NCBI GenBank assembly: GCA_013177795.1
Contig: JABLXY010000004.1
Coordinates: forward strand, 420,001-484,000
Direction: 5' to 3'
DNA from: Syntrophaceae bacterium
GTDB lineage: Bacteria > Desulfobacterota > Syntrophia > Syntrophales > UBA2192
Length of the DNA: 64,000 bases
Of this stretch, positions 17,003-25,401 are shown one piece after another. Numbering within the stretch: the stretch's first letter is position 1; every line of letters begins with the position of its first letter. A program made the translations under genes and the position numbers. The notes below the pieces were generated by a model that did not search any database, was not told where the DNA came from, and saw nothing but the letters and a program-made list of their open reading frames with translations.

Positions 17003-17947
17003 ATGGCACTCAACGAACTCGACCGGGTGGAGATTCTTTCCCTCCAGGACAACTACATCGACATCACGGCCATGGACGACGGCGACGTCGTCCGGAGGGC
17101 CCGGAACGTCCGGGACGGCTTGATTTGCAATTCCATCCTGGCCGAGCACGGGTTCTCGGCCCTCGTCCGGCTGGGCCGCGAAGGCCGGACGAGAACGATC
17201 CTGTTCGATTTCGGCTTCTCGGAGCACGGGGCGGCCTTCAACGCCGACGCCCTCGATGCGGATCTGCGCGAGGTGGAGCTGCTCGTTCTCTCCCACGGGC
17301 ACGGCGACCACACGGGCGGCCTGCAGCGCCTCCTCTCGAAAATCGGCAAACGGGGCCTCGATCTCGTTGTGCACCCTGCGGCCTTCAAGCCCGACCGTTA
17401 CCTCGTGCGGCACGGCTCGAAGGATCGCTTCCCCCGGCTCGTCCGGGAGGACCTGGAAGCGCTCGGTCTGCGCGTCGTGGCGACCCGCGAGCCCCTGCCC
17501 CTCTTGGGCGGCGATGCCCTCTTTCTCGGCGAGATCCCGCGCACGACGCCCTTCGAGAAGGGGATGCCCCATGCCTTCTTCCTCCAGGACGGCAAGGAGG
17601 CCCGGGATCCCATCGAGGAGGACTCCTCCATCGTGATGCGGCTTCGGGGCAAGGGGCTCATCGTCCTGTCGGGCTGTGCCCACTCGGGGATCGTCAACAC
17701 GGTGCGTCACGCCATGGCCGTCACGGGGGTCGCCAGGGTCCACGCCGTGATGGGGGGGTTTCATCTCTCGGGGCCCGCCTTCGAGGCGGTCGTCGCGCCC
17801 ACCGCGGAGGCGATGAAGGCAATCGGGCCGGACTATGTGATCCCCTGCCACTGCACGGGGCGCAAGGCGATCCAGCGGCTCGAGCAGGAGATGCCCGGGC
17901 AGTTCATCCTGAACATGTCCGGTACGACCCTGACCTTCCGGGCCTGA
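17003..17947 (+). CDS. Metallo-beta-lactamase-fold hydrolase (dihydropteroate-synthase-like group)
   Basis: A 314-residue MBL-fold protein. The zinc motif HxHxDH is SHGHGDHTGG (His98, His100, Asp102, His103), with GCAHSGIVN, MGGFHL and CHCTGRKA supplying further ligands. The arrangement resembles the group annotated as 7,8-dihydropterin-6-methyl-4-(beta-D-ribofuranosyl)aminobenzene-5'-phosphate synthase, whose true roles in bacteria are mostly unknown. I start at ATG 17003 (MALNEL) rather than GTG 16982. It is followed by the diadenylate cyclase gene after 87 bases. Confidence 0.82.
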   Translation: MALNELDRVEILSLQDNYIDITAMDDGDVVRRARNVRDGLICNSILAEHGFSALVRLGREGRTRTILFDFGFSEHGAAFNADALDADLREVELLVLSHGHGDHTGGLQRLLSKIGKRGLDLVVHPAAFKPDRYLVRHGSKDRFPRLVREDLEALGLRVVATREPLPLLGGDALFLGEIPRTTPFEKGMPHAFFLQDGKEARDPIEEDSSIVMRLRGKGLIVLSGCAHSGIVNTVRHAMAVTGVARVHAVMGGFHLSGPAFEAVVAPTAEAMKAIGPDYVIPCHCTGRKAIQRLEQEMPGQFILNMSGTTLTFRA

Positions 17948-18034
17948 TTCGCCCCCGGAAATGCCACGGCCCGCGGCCTGCCCGTTCAGCCGGCGGCCGG
18001 CCCCGGAAAAAATGCGAAACGAACGCGGACGACG

Positions 18035-19513
18035 ATGGATTTCACGCACCTCGTACATGGCTTCCGGATCCAGGACTTCTTCGATATCCTGCTGATCACC
18101 TTCATGATCTACGGGCTCCTGGTCTGGTTCCGCGACGCCGCCTCGCGGTTCGTCCTCGTCGGGATCGGCATCCTGGGCATCATCTACTACCTGGCACGCT
18201 CGTTCCAGCTCTACCTCTCGGCGGCGGTGCTGCAGGGGTTCTTTGCCGTCATCCTGCTGGCGATGGTGATCATCTTCCAGGAGGAACTCCGGCGCTTCTT
18301 CGAGCGGATCGCCACCTGGGGCCGCTTCCGCAAGAGCGGCAGGGTCTCCACGCTCCACGAGGAGGTGGAGATCATCGTCCAGTCGGTGGCGACGCTCGCG
18401 CGGCAGCACACGGGCGCCCTCATCGTCATCCAGGGCGAGGATCCCCTGGACCGGCACCTGGCGGGCGGTGTGCCCCTCGACGGCGTCCTCAGCCAGCCCC
18501 TGCTGGAGAGCATCTTCGATCCCCACTCCATGGGCCACGACGGGGCCGTCGTCATCGATCACGGGCGGGTCGTCCGTTTCGGGTGCCACCTCCCGCTTTC
18601 GACCAACGCGGAGAAGATCGGCAACCTCGGCCTGCGCCACACGGCGGCCCTCGGGCTCTCGGAGCGGACCGACGCCACCTGCATCGTCGTCTCCGAGGAG
18701 CGCGGCACCGTCTCCGTGGCCTTCGGCGGGCGAATCGACGTCCTGAAGAGCCCCACCGAGCTCGGCATGATCCTCGAGCGCCTCTACGGCAAGAAGATGC
18801 CGAAGAGCGGGGCCGGCTACATTCTCGGCTGGTTCCGGCGAAACCCCTTGGAGAAGGCGACGGCCATTCTGCTGGCCTCCCTGCTGTGGGTCGCCTTCGG
18901 CTATCAGAGGGATCTCGTCCGGCGCGACTTCACCCTGCCCATCGAGTATCGCAACCTCTCGCCCCAGTGGGTCATCGAGGGCACGAAGGTCACCGAGGCC
19001 AAGGTCACCCTGTCGGGCCCCGAGCAGGCCTTCAACCTCCTGAACCCCGCGAGCCTCCGGGTTTCCGTCGACCTGTCGAACATCCGGGAAGGGCGGCAGG
19101 AGATCGAGCTCACGAACGACATGATCCGGACGCCCGCCAACATCTCCGTGGTGAACGTGTCGCCTTCCCGCATCGTGGTGAGCGCCTCCCGCCTGCGCAC
19201 CGCGGTGCTCCCCGTGGACGTGCGCTCCGAAGGAAACCTGCCCCCAGGGGTCGTCTTGCAGCGCATCGAGGTGAAGCCGACCCACGTCGCGGTGCTCGTG
19301 CCGAAGCGGTTTGTCGGGACGGACCTGCAGATCCCCACGGAGCCCATCGACCTGAAGAAAGTCACCGCATCGACCACTGTGACGGCAAAGCTGATCACCC
19401 CGCCGGAGGTATCCTTCGAGGGGGGGAAGCCCCTGTTCGTGGAGGTGACCATCCGGGTCAGGCCCAGGGCGGCTGCGTCGAAAGGGGCGGCCTCCGCCGG
19501 GCCGGCGGATTAG
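18035..19513 (+). CDS. CdaA-type diadenylate cyclase fused to YbbR domains
   Basis: A 492-residue membrane protein that should make cyclic di-AMP from two ATP. Three N-terminal helices (about 15-83) precede the DAC domain with DGA (169-171, in GHDGAVVID) and an RHT motif (201-203, LGLRHTAALG) where most CdaA proteins have RHR. A fourth hydrophobic segment (about 274-290) leads to an extracytoplasmic YbbR region (about 295-475). In Firmicutes the cyclase and the YbbR regulator CdaR are separate genes (cdaA-cdaR); here they are one chain, so sensor and enzyme are fused across the membrane. It precedes mutM, whereas Firmicutes cdaA precedes glmM. Confidence 0.88.
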   Translation: MDFTHLVHGFRIQDFFDILLITFMIYGLLVWFRDAASRFVLVGIGILGIIYYLARSFQLYLSAAVLQGFFAVILLAMVIIFQEELRRFFERIATWGRFRKSGRVSTLHEEVEIIVQSVATLARQHTGALIVIQGEDPLDRHLAGGVPLDGVLSQPLLESIFDPHSMGHDGAVVIDHGRVVRFGCHLPLSTNAEKIGNLGLRHTAALGLSERTDATCIVVSEERGTVSVAFGGRIDVLKSPTELGMILERLYGKKMPKSGAGYILGWFRRNPLEKATAILLASLLWVAFGYQRDLVRRDFTLPIEYRNLSPQWVIEGTKVTEAKVTLSGPEQAFNLLNPASLRVSVDLSNIREGRQEIELTNDMIRTPANISVVNVSPSRIVVSASRLRTAVLPVDVRSEGNLPPGVVLQRIEVKPTHVAVLVPKRFVGTDLQIPTEPIDLKKVTASTTVTAKLITPPEVSFEGGKPLFVEVTIRVRPRAAASKGAASAGPAD

Positions 19514-19574
19514 CCTCCGAGGCCGGGCCCGGCATGAAACAGTAACGGATACCCCGAATAGAGCATCGCCCCCC

Positions 19575-20348
19575 ATGCCTGAACTCCCCGAAGTCGAGAC
19601 CCTCTGCCGTCAGCTCAGGCCGGTGATCGTGGGCCGGGCAATCCTGGGGCTTCGTGTTCTCGACGCGAGGCTGGGGAACCTGCCGCCGCTCGAGGGCCGG
19701 TCGGTCCGGTCGATCGAGCGGCACGGCAAGCGGATGGCCTGGCTGCTTTCGGACGGGCAATACCTGGTCTTCCAGCTCCGCATGACGGGCCGCCTGTTCT
19801 GGCTCGAGGGGGACGACACCCCGCCTCATGCGCGCTTGGTCCTCTCCTTTTCCGCGGGCCGGGTCGTCCTCTCCGACCCGAGGCGCTTTGCCACCGTGGA
19901 GCTCTGCCGTTTTGCGCCGTGCAGCCCGGCGGCGGACGGGCTCGGGGCGCTCGACCCGAAGCGCCTTGCCGATGCAGCCCGCAGGCGCCGCCTCCCGGTC
20001 AAGTCCTTCCTCATGGACCAGAAGGCCGTTGCCGGCATCGGCAACATCTACGCAAGCGAGATCCTGCACCGGGCGGGGATCGACCCGTTGCGCCCGGCCT
20101 GCGACCTTTTTCCCGCCGAGTGGAAAAAGATCGCGTCGGCCTCGGCGCGCATCCTGAAGAAGGCCGTCGAATCGCGCGGGACATCGATCTCAGACTGGCG
20201 TGACCTCCACGCGGGGCCCGGGGACTACCAGCGTCACCTCCGCGTCTACGGCAGGCGGGGCGAGCCGTGCAGGACCTGCGGCGGCGAGATCCGCAGAGTG
20301 CTCATCGCGGGCCGGAGCACGTTCTATTGCCCGCGCTGCCAGAGCTGA
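19575..20348 (+). CDS. mutM: Formamidopyrimidine-DNA glycosylase
   Basis: MutM/Fpg excises 8-oxoguanine and FaPy lesions and nicks the abasic site. The 257-residue protein begins MPELPEVE with catalytic Pro2/Glu3 after Met removal, has the conserved Lys near 52 (HGKRM), QLRMTGRL, the DNA-binding GIGNIYASEILH helix and a C-terminal zinc finger CRTCGGEI ... YCPRC. All features are normal. It is 61 bases after the c-di-AMP cyclase gene and opens a run of repair genes. Confidence 0.94.
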   Translation: MPELPEVETLCRQLRPVIVGRAILGLRVLDARLGNLPPLEGRSVRSIERHGKRMAWLLSDGQYLVFQLRMTGRLFWLEGDDTPPHARLVLSFSAGRVVLSDPRRFATVELCRFAPCSPAADGLGALDPKRLADAARRRRLPVKSFLMDQKAVAGIGNIYASEILHRAGIDPLRPACDLFPAEWKKIASASARILKKAVESRGTSISDWRDLHAGPGDYQRHLRVYGRRGEPCRTCGGEIRRVLIAGRSTFYCPRCQS

Positions 20349-20388
20349 CCAGCGGCACGGGGCTTCTGTTCCGCCATGCCGCCGATGA

Positions 20389-20409
20389 GGGGACAGGCGG
20401 CAGGGAAAA
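20389..20409. repeat. Short 7-base periodic array after mutM
   Basis: GGGGACA, GGCGGCA and GGGAAAA begin at 20389, 20396 and 20403, exactly 7 bases apart. This is a minimal member of the heptamer family. Confidence 0.45.
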
Positions 20410-20508
20410 AAGAGGAGGGACCTGCAACCTGATCCCTTGTGGTTCCAGTGCATATCGGTTATACATTCCTGTCGGCCGAATCGGTTCTGCCACGAAAGGA
20501 CACAAGCC

Positions 20509-20670
20509 ATGAAGAAATACGAATGCTCCGTCTGCGGCTACATCTACAATCCCGAGGAAGGCGATTCCGACGGCGGGATCCCGGCGGGGACGGCCTTTGA
20601 GAAACTGCCCGAGGACTGGGTCTGCCCGATTTGCGGGGCGGCGAAGAGCGAGTTCAGCCCCGTCGATTGA
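20509..20670 (+). CDS. Rubredoxin
   Basis: A 53-residue one-iron electron carrier of the cytoplasm. The FeS4 site is complete: Cys6/Cys9 ([13 protein letters not shown]) and Cys39/Cys42 ([14 protein letters not shown]). In anaerobes rubredoxin delivers electrons to superoxide reductase, rubrerythrin or other oxygen-detoxifying enzymes, none of which is adjacent. Start ATG 20509 has GAAAGGA about 10 bases upstream. Its position between mutM and rtcA fits a stress-response neighbourhood, but no operon is certain. Confidence 0.95.
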   Translation: MKKYECSVCGYIYNPEEGDSDGGIPAGTAFEKLPEDWVCPICGAAKSEFSPVD

Positions 20671-20680
20671 CAGACGGGTG

Positions 20681-20771
20681 AAAAACGCCCATCTGCGGCG
20701 TTTCCCTCGTCAGTCGGCGTACGCGCCAAGTACGCCTCCCTCCTCGGGACTTCGGGGGCCTTGCATCTGGG
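20681..20771. repeat. Dispersed palindromic repeat of Desulfobacterota type
   Basis: The element starts AAAAACGCCCATCTGCGGCG, contains GTACGCGCCAAGTACGCC in the centre, and ends GCCTTGCATCTGGGA. I recall elements of this layout (CATCTGCGGCGTT ... AAGTACGCC ... CTTGCATCTGG) being common between genes in deltaproteobacteria. It follows the rubredoxin stop codon and ends before the rtcA ribosome binding site. No coding potential is seen. The recalled family is memory, not a search result. Confidence 0.55.
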
Positions 20772-20829
20772 AATTGTTGACCCGCCTGGTACAGGGCCCG
20801 TTCCCGGTCCCTCCAGGAGGGTGGAAGTC

Positions 20830-21882
20830 ATGATCGAGATCGACGGCTCCATGCACTCCGGCAGCGGCACGGTGCTCCGGCTCGCCGTTGCCCTCGCCGC
20901 GCTCCGGGCAGAGCCCGTCCGCATTCGAAACATCCGGGCCAGGCGCCAGAAGCCCGGCCTGCGGCCCCAGCACCTGCAGGCCGTGCGCGCCTGCGCCGCC
21001 TTCTGCGGCGGGCTCCTGGAAGGAGACGAGGTGGGGTCCCGCACCGTCGTCTTTCGGCCCGGACGCATCCGGGAAGGCGGCGCGTTCCGCTTCGACATCG
21101 GGACGGCCGGTTCGGCCACCATGCTCGCCCTCACCCTCATTCCCCTTGCCCTTCATGCCGGGTCGCCCAGCCGCTTTTCCCTGACGGGCGGGATCTTCCA
21201 GGACTTCGCCCCGGGGGCCTTTCACATGCGCGACGTTCTCCTCGCCCACCTGGAAAGCATGGGGGCGCGGGTCCGGATGGCGGTCGAGAGGCCCGGGTAT
21301 GTCCCGAAGGGCGGCGGGCGGCTGACGCTCGAGGTGGAGCCGCTCCGGTCACGGCTGGCGCCGCTGCAGCGGCTCGAGCCGGGCGAACCCCGGCGGTTCC
21401 GGGGCGTCGCGCTTGCCTCCCACCTGGCCGAAGAAAGGGTGAGCGAGAGAATGGCCGCACGCTGCCGGGAACTGCTGGAGGGGAATGCCCCCGTGGAGAT
21501 CGACGTCCTGCGGGATTCCACGGCCCCGCAGAGGGGGGCGGCCCTCTTCCTCGGGGCGGAGACGACGACGGGCTGCATCCTCGGGGCCGACCGGGCCGGC
21601 AAGAGGGGTCGCCGATCGGAGGCCATTGCCGAATTCGTCGTGTCGTCCCTGCGGGAAGACCTCTCCGCGGGGGCCACGGTAGACCGTCACCTGGCGGACC
21701 AGCTCATCCCCTTTGCGGCCCTGGCCGGCGGCACGACGCGCTACCGCGTCCCCGCGATGACCGATCACGTGGAGTCCAACCTGTGGCTCGTGGAGACGAT
21801 CCTGGGGGCCCGCACAGCACGGGAAGGGAACGTCATCTCCATCGAGGGCGTAGGGTTCGCGCCTCCGGTGAGAGGGAGTTGA
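20830..21882 (+). CDS. rtcA: RNA 3'-terminal phosphate cyclase
   Basis: RtcA converts RNA 3'-phosphate ends to 2',3'-cyclic phosphates using ATP through a covalent enzyme-AMP. The 350-residue protein has the family N-terminus (IEIDGSMHSGSGTVLRLAVAL, where many members have GEGGGQ), the RARRQKPGLRPQHLQAV motif, GSATMLALTL, the GYVPKGGG block and the C-terminal histidine motif TDHVESN, which should hold the adenylated His. Start ATG 20830 has AGGAGG 11 bases upstream. There is no rtcB beside it, unlike the E. coli rtcBA operon; mrfB and mrfA follow instead. Confidence 0.9.
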   Translation: MIEIDGSMHSGSGTVLRLAVALAALRAEPVRIRNIRARRQKPGLRPQHLQAVRACAAFCGGLLEGDEVGSRTVVFRPGRIREGGAFRFDIGTAGSATMLALTLIPLALHAGSPSRFSLTGGIFQDFAPGAFHMRDVLLAHLESMGARVRMAVERPGYVPKGGGRLTLEVEPLRSRLAPLQRLEPGEPRRFRGVALASHLAEERVSERMAARCRELLEGNAPVEIDVLRDSTAPQRGAALFLGAETTTGCILGADRAGKRGRRSEAIAEFVVSSLREDLSAGATVDRHLADQLIPFAALAGGTTRYRVPAMTDHVESNLWLVETILGARTAREGNVISIEGVGFAPPVRGS

Positions 21883-21979
21883 GAAGCTGGGAAGTTAGGA
21901 CGCTTGGAGGGTCCGCCGGAGAGACGTCAGCGGGAAGCCCCTCCGAACTTCTCAACTTCATAACTTCCCAACTTCGTGA
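21879..21979. repeat. Inverted pair of 8-base periodic arrays (rtcA-mrfB gap)
   Basis: Left arm: four 8-base units from 21879 (TTGAGAAG, CTGGGAAG, TTAGGACG, CTTGGAGG), beginning within the rtcA stop codon. Right arm: CTTC at 21948, 21956, 21964 and 21972, exactly 8 apart (units CTTCTCAA, CTTCATAA, CTTCCCAA, CTTCGTGA). The arms are reverse-complementary in type and separated by about 37 unrelated bases. Confidence 0.8.
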
Positions 21980-22016
21980 GCTTTGCGAGGTTACCCGTGC
22001 ATTTCAATGAACCATC

Positions 22017-23108
22017 ATGAACCAAGGCGACCGGGATAAACGAATCAGCAGCCACATCGGCCGGAGGCTTCGGGAGAGCCTCGAGAGGTCGGGGGACATC
22101 GTCGTTGCCGAGCGGGAGCCTGTGACGGCCTCGCGGCCCTTCGGCGCCGCCTGGGTCGAAACCCGGCAGTTCCACGAGGCCCAGAGGCTCAAGCGGGAAC
22201 TGCTCCGCCGGTATCGCGGCCGTCGCCTGGAAGAGGTCCTGCCCGGCGAGGAGGTCCGCACGGCGCGCGGGGTCTGCTACCGTCTTGTGAGCCGCGAAGA
22301 CGGGCGGCTGCGCACCGTCGGCCCCGACGCGGCGCGCCGCAGCATCCTGTCCGACCTCAAGCTCCTCTGCGGCGTGGGCGAGGTGACCGAGGCGGCCCTC
22401 AAGAGGCAGGGCGTCTCGACGATCGCCGACCTGGCCGATCACCCCCGCTTCGGCCGGCAGGCCCGGGAAATCCTGCGCATGGTGGAGGCGGCCGACACGT
22501 CGGAACTCCTGGACCGGATCGGCCGGGGGTTCCGGGCGTCGCACCCGCTGGCCCTGCTGGCATCGGGCTTTCACAGCGAAGAGGATTTCGTCCTCGTCGA
22601 CATCGAGACCCTCGGCATGTTCCAGCGGCCCATCATCCTGCTCGGCCTGGCGCAGGTCCGCGGCAGCGGGATCCGGGTGGATCAGTACCTGCTGCGCCGC
22701 ATCGACGAGGAGCCGGCGGCCCTGGCGGGCCTGCTCGATCACCTCGGAGGCCGCCGGGCCTTCGTCACCTTCAACGGGCGCACCTTTGACCTGCCCTACA
22801 TCCGGGAGCGGCTGGCCTACTACGGCATCCGGGCCGACCTCGGGGGCCCCCACTTCGACGTCCTGCACTTTTCCCGCCGCGCCTGGCGCGGCTGCGTGCC
22901 CGACTGCAGGCTGACGACACTCGAGCGAAGTTTCCTCGGCATCGATCGGGAAGACGACGTGCCGAGCGCCCTGGTGCCCGAGTTCTACGAGAGCTACATG
23001 CAGACGGGAAACCCCGGGCCTCTCGTCCCCATCGTTGAGCACAACCGGCGCGACCTGCTCACGCTGGCGGGTCTCTTTTCGAAGCTCCACGAGGAGTGGC
23101 GGCCGTGA
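22017..23108 (+). CDS. mrfB: YprB/MrfB-type RNase H-like exonuclease
   Basis: A 363-residue DnaQ-like exonuclease. After an N-terminal region with a small helix-hairpin-helix-like stretch (LLCGVGEVTEAALKRQGV), the RNase H-like fold shows ExoI VDIETLGMF (Asp, Glu), ExoII TFNGRTFDLPYI and ExoIII EHNRRDLLTL. Bacillus MrfB (YprB) works with the helicase MrfA to remove mitomycin-C adducts from DNA. The adjacent overlapping gene is the matching helicase, so the same pair seems present. Start ATG 22017 has no clear ribosome binding site. Confidence 0.82.
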   Translation: MNQGDRDKRISSHIGRRLRESLERSGDIVVAEREPVTASRPFGAAWVETRQFHEAQRLKRELLRRYRGRRLEEVLPGEEVRTARGVCYRLVSREDGRLRTVGPDAARRSILSDLKLLCGVGEVTEAALKRQGVSTIADLADHPRFGRQAREILRMVEAADTSELLDRIGRGFRASHPLALLASGFHSEEDFVLVDIETLGMFQRPIILLGLAQVRGSGIRVDQYLLRRIDEEPAALAGLLDHLGGRRAFVTFNGRTFDLPYIRERLAYYGIRADLGGPHFDVLHFSRRAWRGCVPDCRLTTLERSFLGIDREDDVPSALVPEFYESYMQTGNPGPLVPIVEHNRRDLLTLAGLFSKLHEEWRP

Positions 23109-25375
23109 TCGCAAGCGCCCTGGAATCGCTGAAACGGAGCCCCCGCTTCCGGGACCGCATCGCGCACGTGGAGGTCCTGCCGGCCCGGGAGCCCCGATAT
23201 GGGGAACTCAAAGAGCCCCTGCCTGCGGGCATCGCCCACTACCTGAGCGCCCGGCGCATCCGTCTCTACAGCCACCAGTGCGAGGCCGTCGAGGCCCTTC
23301 GCGCGGGCCGCAACGTCATCCTCTGCACGCCCACCGCGTCGGGCAAGACGCTCGGCTTCGACCTGCCCGTCTTCGAGACCCTCGAGCGCGACCGCCAGGC
23401 CACGGCCCTTTTCGTCTACCCCACCAAGGCCCTCTCCAACGACCAGCTCAAGGTCTTCCGGGAGATGGAGCGCGCCACGGGCATCCGGGCCGATGCGGCC
23501 GTTTACGACGGCGACACGCCGGTTTCGCGCCGCGGGCGCATCCGCGAGATGTCGCGGATCATCCTCACCAACCCCCACGAGCTCCACCACGTCCTGCCCT
23601 GGCACGCCAAGTGGGAGCGCTTCTTCCGCAACCTGCGCTACGTCGTCTTCGACGAGGCCCACCGCTACCGGGGGGTCTTCGGCTCGAACGTGGCCTTCGT
23701 CATCCGCAGGCTCCGCCGCATCGCGCGGTTCTACGGGGCCTCTCCCCAATTCGTCCTCTCCACGGCCACGATTGCCAACCCGCGGGAGTTCGGAGAGAAG
23801 CTCGTGGGCCTGCCCTTCGACGTGATCGCCGAGGACGGCTCGCCCCGGGGAGGGAAGACCTTCCTGTTCTACAACCCCTTCTTCGACGGTGCGGGCACCC
23901 TCTCGCCCCACCAGGAGACGCGGGACCTGTTCCTGTACTTCGTAAAGCGGGGGCTGCAGACGCTGTGCTTCACGGCCTCGCGGCGCATGGCGGAGCTCAT
24001 CGCCCTGTGGTCGAAGGAGGCGGCGACGGCCGGCTCGGCGCTCTCGGGGCAGATCGCCGCCTACCGGGCGGGCTACCTGCCGCAGGAGCGCCGCGGGATC
24101 GAGGATGCCCTCAAGCGGGGCCTGCTCACGGGCGTCACGTCGACCAACGCCCTGGAGGTGGGCGTCGACATCGGTTCGCTCGACTGCGTGATCATCTCGG
24201 GCTACCCCGGGACGGTGCTTGCCACCTGGCAGCAGGCGGGCCGCTCGGGAAGGCGCAACCGCGACGCCCTGGCCGTGCTCGTGGCCTTCCAGAACCCGCT
24301 CGACCAGTACCTCATGAAGCACCCCGAATCCTTCTTCGGCAAGCCCCACGAGCAGGCCATCATCGACCTCGCGAACCCCTACATCCTCTCGGGGCAGCTG
24401 CTGTGCGCCGTGGCGGAGCTTCCCTTCGACGCCGGGCAGGAGGACATCCTGCCGGGCGAGCACCTCGCGGAGCTTTTGCCGGAGCTGGCCGCCGAGGGGC
24501 TCGTCAGAAAGACCCCCCACGGCTGGGTCTACACGGGCCGGGGAAGGCCCGTGGAGGCCGTCGGGCTCGACCACATCGCCCGCGACGCCTACCGCATCCT
24601 GTGCGATGGGGTGCTCCTCGAGACGATGGACACAAGCCAGGCCTACCGCGAGGCCCACAGGGGCGCCGTGCTGCTGCACCAGGGCGAGACCTACGTGGTG
24701 CGGCGCTTCGACGTGGAGAACCGCCTCGTCGAGGCGGAACGCCGCGACGTGGACTACTACACCCAGGCGGTGAAGGCCGTGGACCTGGAGATCCTGGCCA
24801 CGAGAGGCACGCGACGGCTCGGGCAGGTTGAAATCCACCTGGGGGAGCTCGAGGTCACGGAGACCACCCTGGGCTACAAGGTCATCCGTGACGACCAGGT
24901 CATCGCGCGCGAGGAATTGGAGCTCCCGCCGCTCCGGTTCCGGACGACGGGACTGTGGTTCACGATCCCCCACGAGCTCAGGCGGGCCGTCTACGACCGC
25001 GGCCTCAACTTCGGCGGCGCGCTGCACGCCCTCGAGCACGCCATGATCGCCGTCCTGCCCTTCGAGGTGATGTGCGACCGCTGGGACATCGGCGGCCTCT
25101 CCACACCCGGCCACCCCGGCACGGGGGAGCCCACCATCTTCCTCTACGACGGCTACGAGGGAGGCATCGGGCTCACGGAGAAGGCGCAGGGCCTGATGGA
25201 GCGCGTGACACGCCTGACCCTGGAGCTCATCCGCGTCTGCCCCTGCGAGACGGGCTGCCCCGCCTGCATCCTCTCGCCCAAGTGCGGCAGCGACAACCGG
25301 CCCATGGACAAGCAGGGGGCGCTCCTGCTGCTCGAGGGGATGCTGGAGAACATGAAGGTGACAGGCGGCAGGTAA
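23105..25375 (+). CDS. mrfA: YprA/MrfA-type DEAD-box helicase with DUF1998 domain
   Basis: A 756-residue superfamily 2 helicase. The Walker A motif is TPTASGKT (Lys81), the Walker B motif FDEAHRY, with STATIAN (motif III), TSTNALEVGVDIG and QQAGRSGRRN (motif VI). The C-terminal MZB/DUF1998 region ends with a four-cysteine cluster CPCETGCPACILSPKC that binds zinc in Bacillus MrfA. The start is GTG 23105, with GAGGAG 8 bases upstream and a four-base GTGA overlap with mrfB. The pair unwinds and degrades damaged DNA in mitomycin repair in Bacillus; that role here is inferred from homology. The last codons contain the first units of a heptamer array. Confidence 0.9.
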   Translation: MIASALESLKRSPRFRDRIAHVEVLPAREPRYGELKEPLPAGIAHYLSARRIRLYSHQCEAVEALRAGRNVILCTPTASGKTLGFDLPVFETLERDRQATALFVYPTKALSNDQLKVFREMERATGIRADAAVYDGDTPVSRRGRIREMSRIILTNPHELHHVLPWHAKWERFFRNLRYVVFDEAHRYRGVFGSNVAFVIRRLRRIARFYGASPQFVLSTATIANPREFGEKLVGLPFDVIAEDGSPRGGKTFLFYNPFFDGAGTLSPHQETRDLFLYFVKRGLQTLCFTASRRMAELIALWSKEAATAGSALSGQIAAYRAGYLPQERRGIEDALKRGLLTGVTSTNALEVGVDIGSLDCVIISGYPGTVLATWQQAGRSGRRNRDALAVLVAFQNPLDQYLMKHPESFFGKPHEQAIIDLANPYILSGQLLCAVAELPFDAGQEDILPGEHLAELLPELAAEGLVRKTPHGWVYTGRGRPVEAVGLDHIARDAYRILCDGVLLETMDTSQAYREAHRGAVLLHQGETYVVRRFDVENRLVEAERRDVDYYTQAVKAVDLEILATRGTRRLGQVEIHLGELEVTETTLGYKVIRDDQVIAREELELPPLRFRTTGLWFTIPHELRRAVYDRGLNFGGALHALEHAMIAVLPFEVMCDRWDIGGLSTPGHPGTGEPTIFLYDGYEGGIGLTEKAQGLMERVTRLTLELIRVCPCETGCPACILSPKCGSDNRPMDKQGALLLLEGMLENMKVTGGR

Positions 25376-25396
25376 CAGTTGGCAGGTTCAGGGGAA
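25364..25396. repeat. 7-base periodic array overlapping the mrfA stop codon
   Basis: Unit starts at 25364 (GGC), 25371 (GGT), 25378 (GTT), 25385 (GGT) and 25392 (GGG) are exactly 7 apart. The array starts inside the last codons of mrfA (TGGR) and ends at the ribosome binding region of the next gene. Confidence 0.6.
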
Positions 25397-25401
25397 GAAA
25401 G

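Noticed and set aside
16988-19576. An 862-residue open frame on the minus strand opposite the metallo-beta-lactamase and cyclase genes
   Set aside because: No motif, no start signal and an Arg/Gly/Asp/Leu bias; the plus strand has two well-supported genes.
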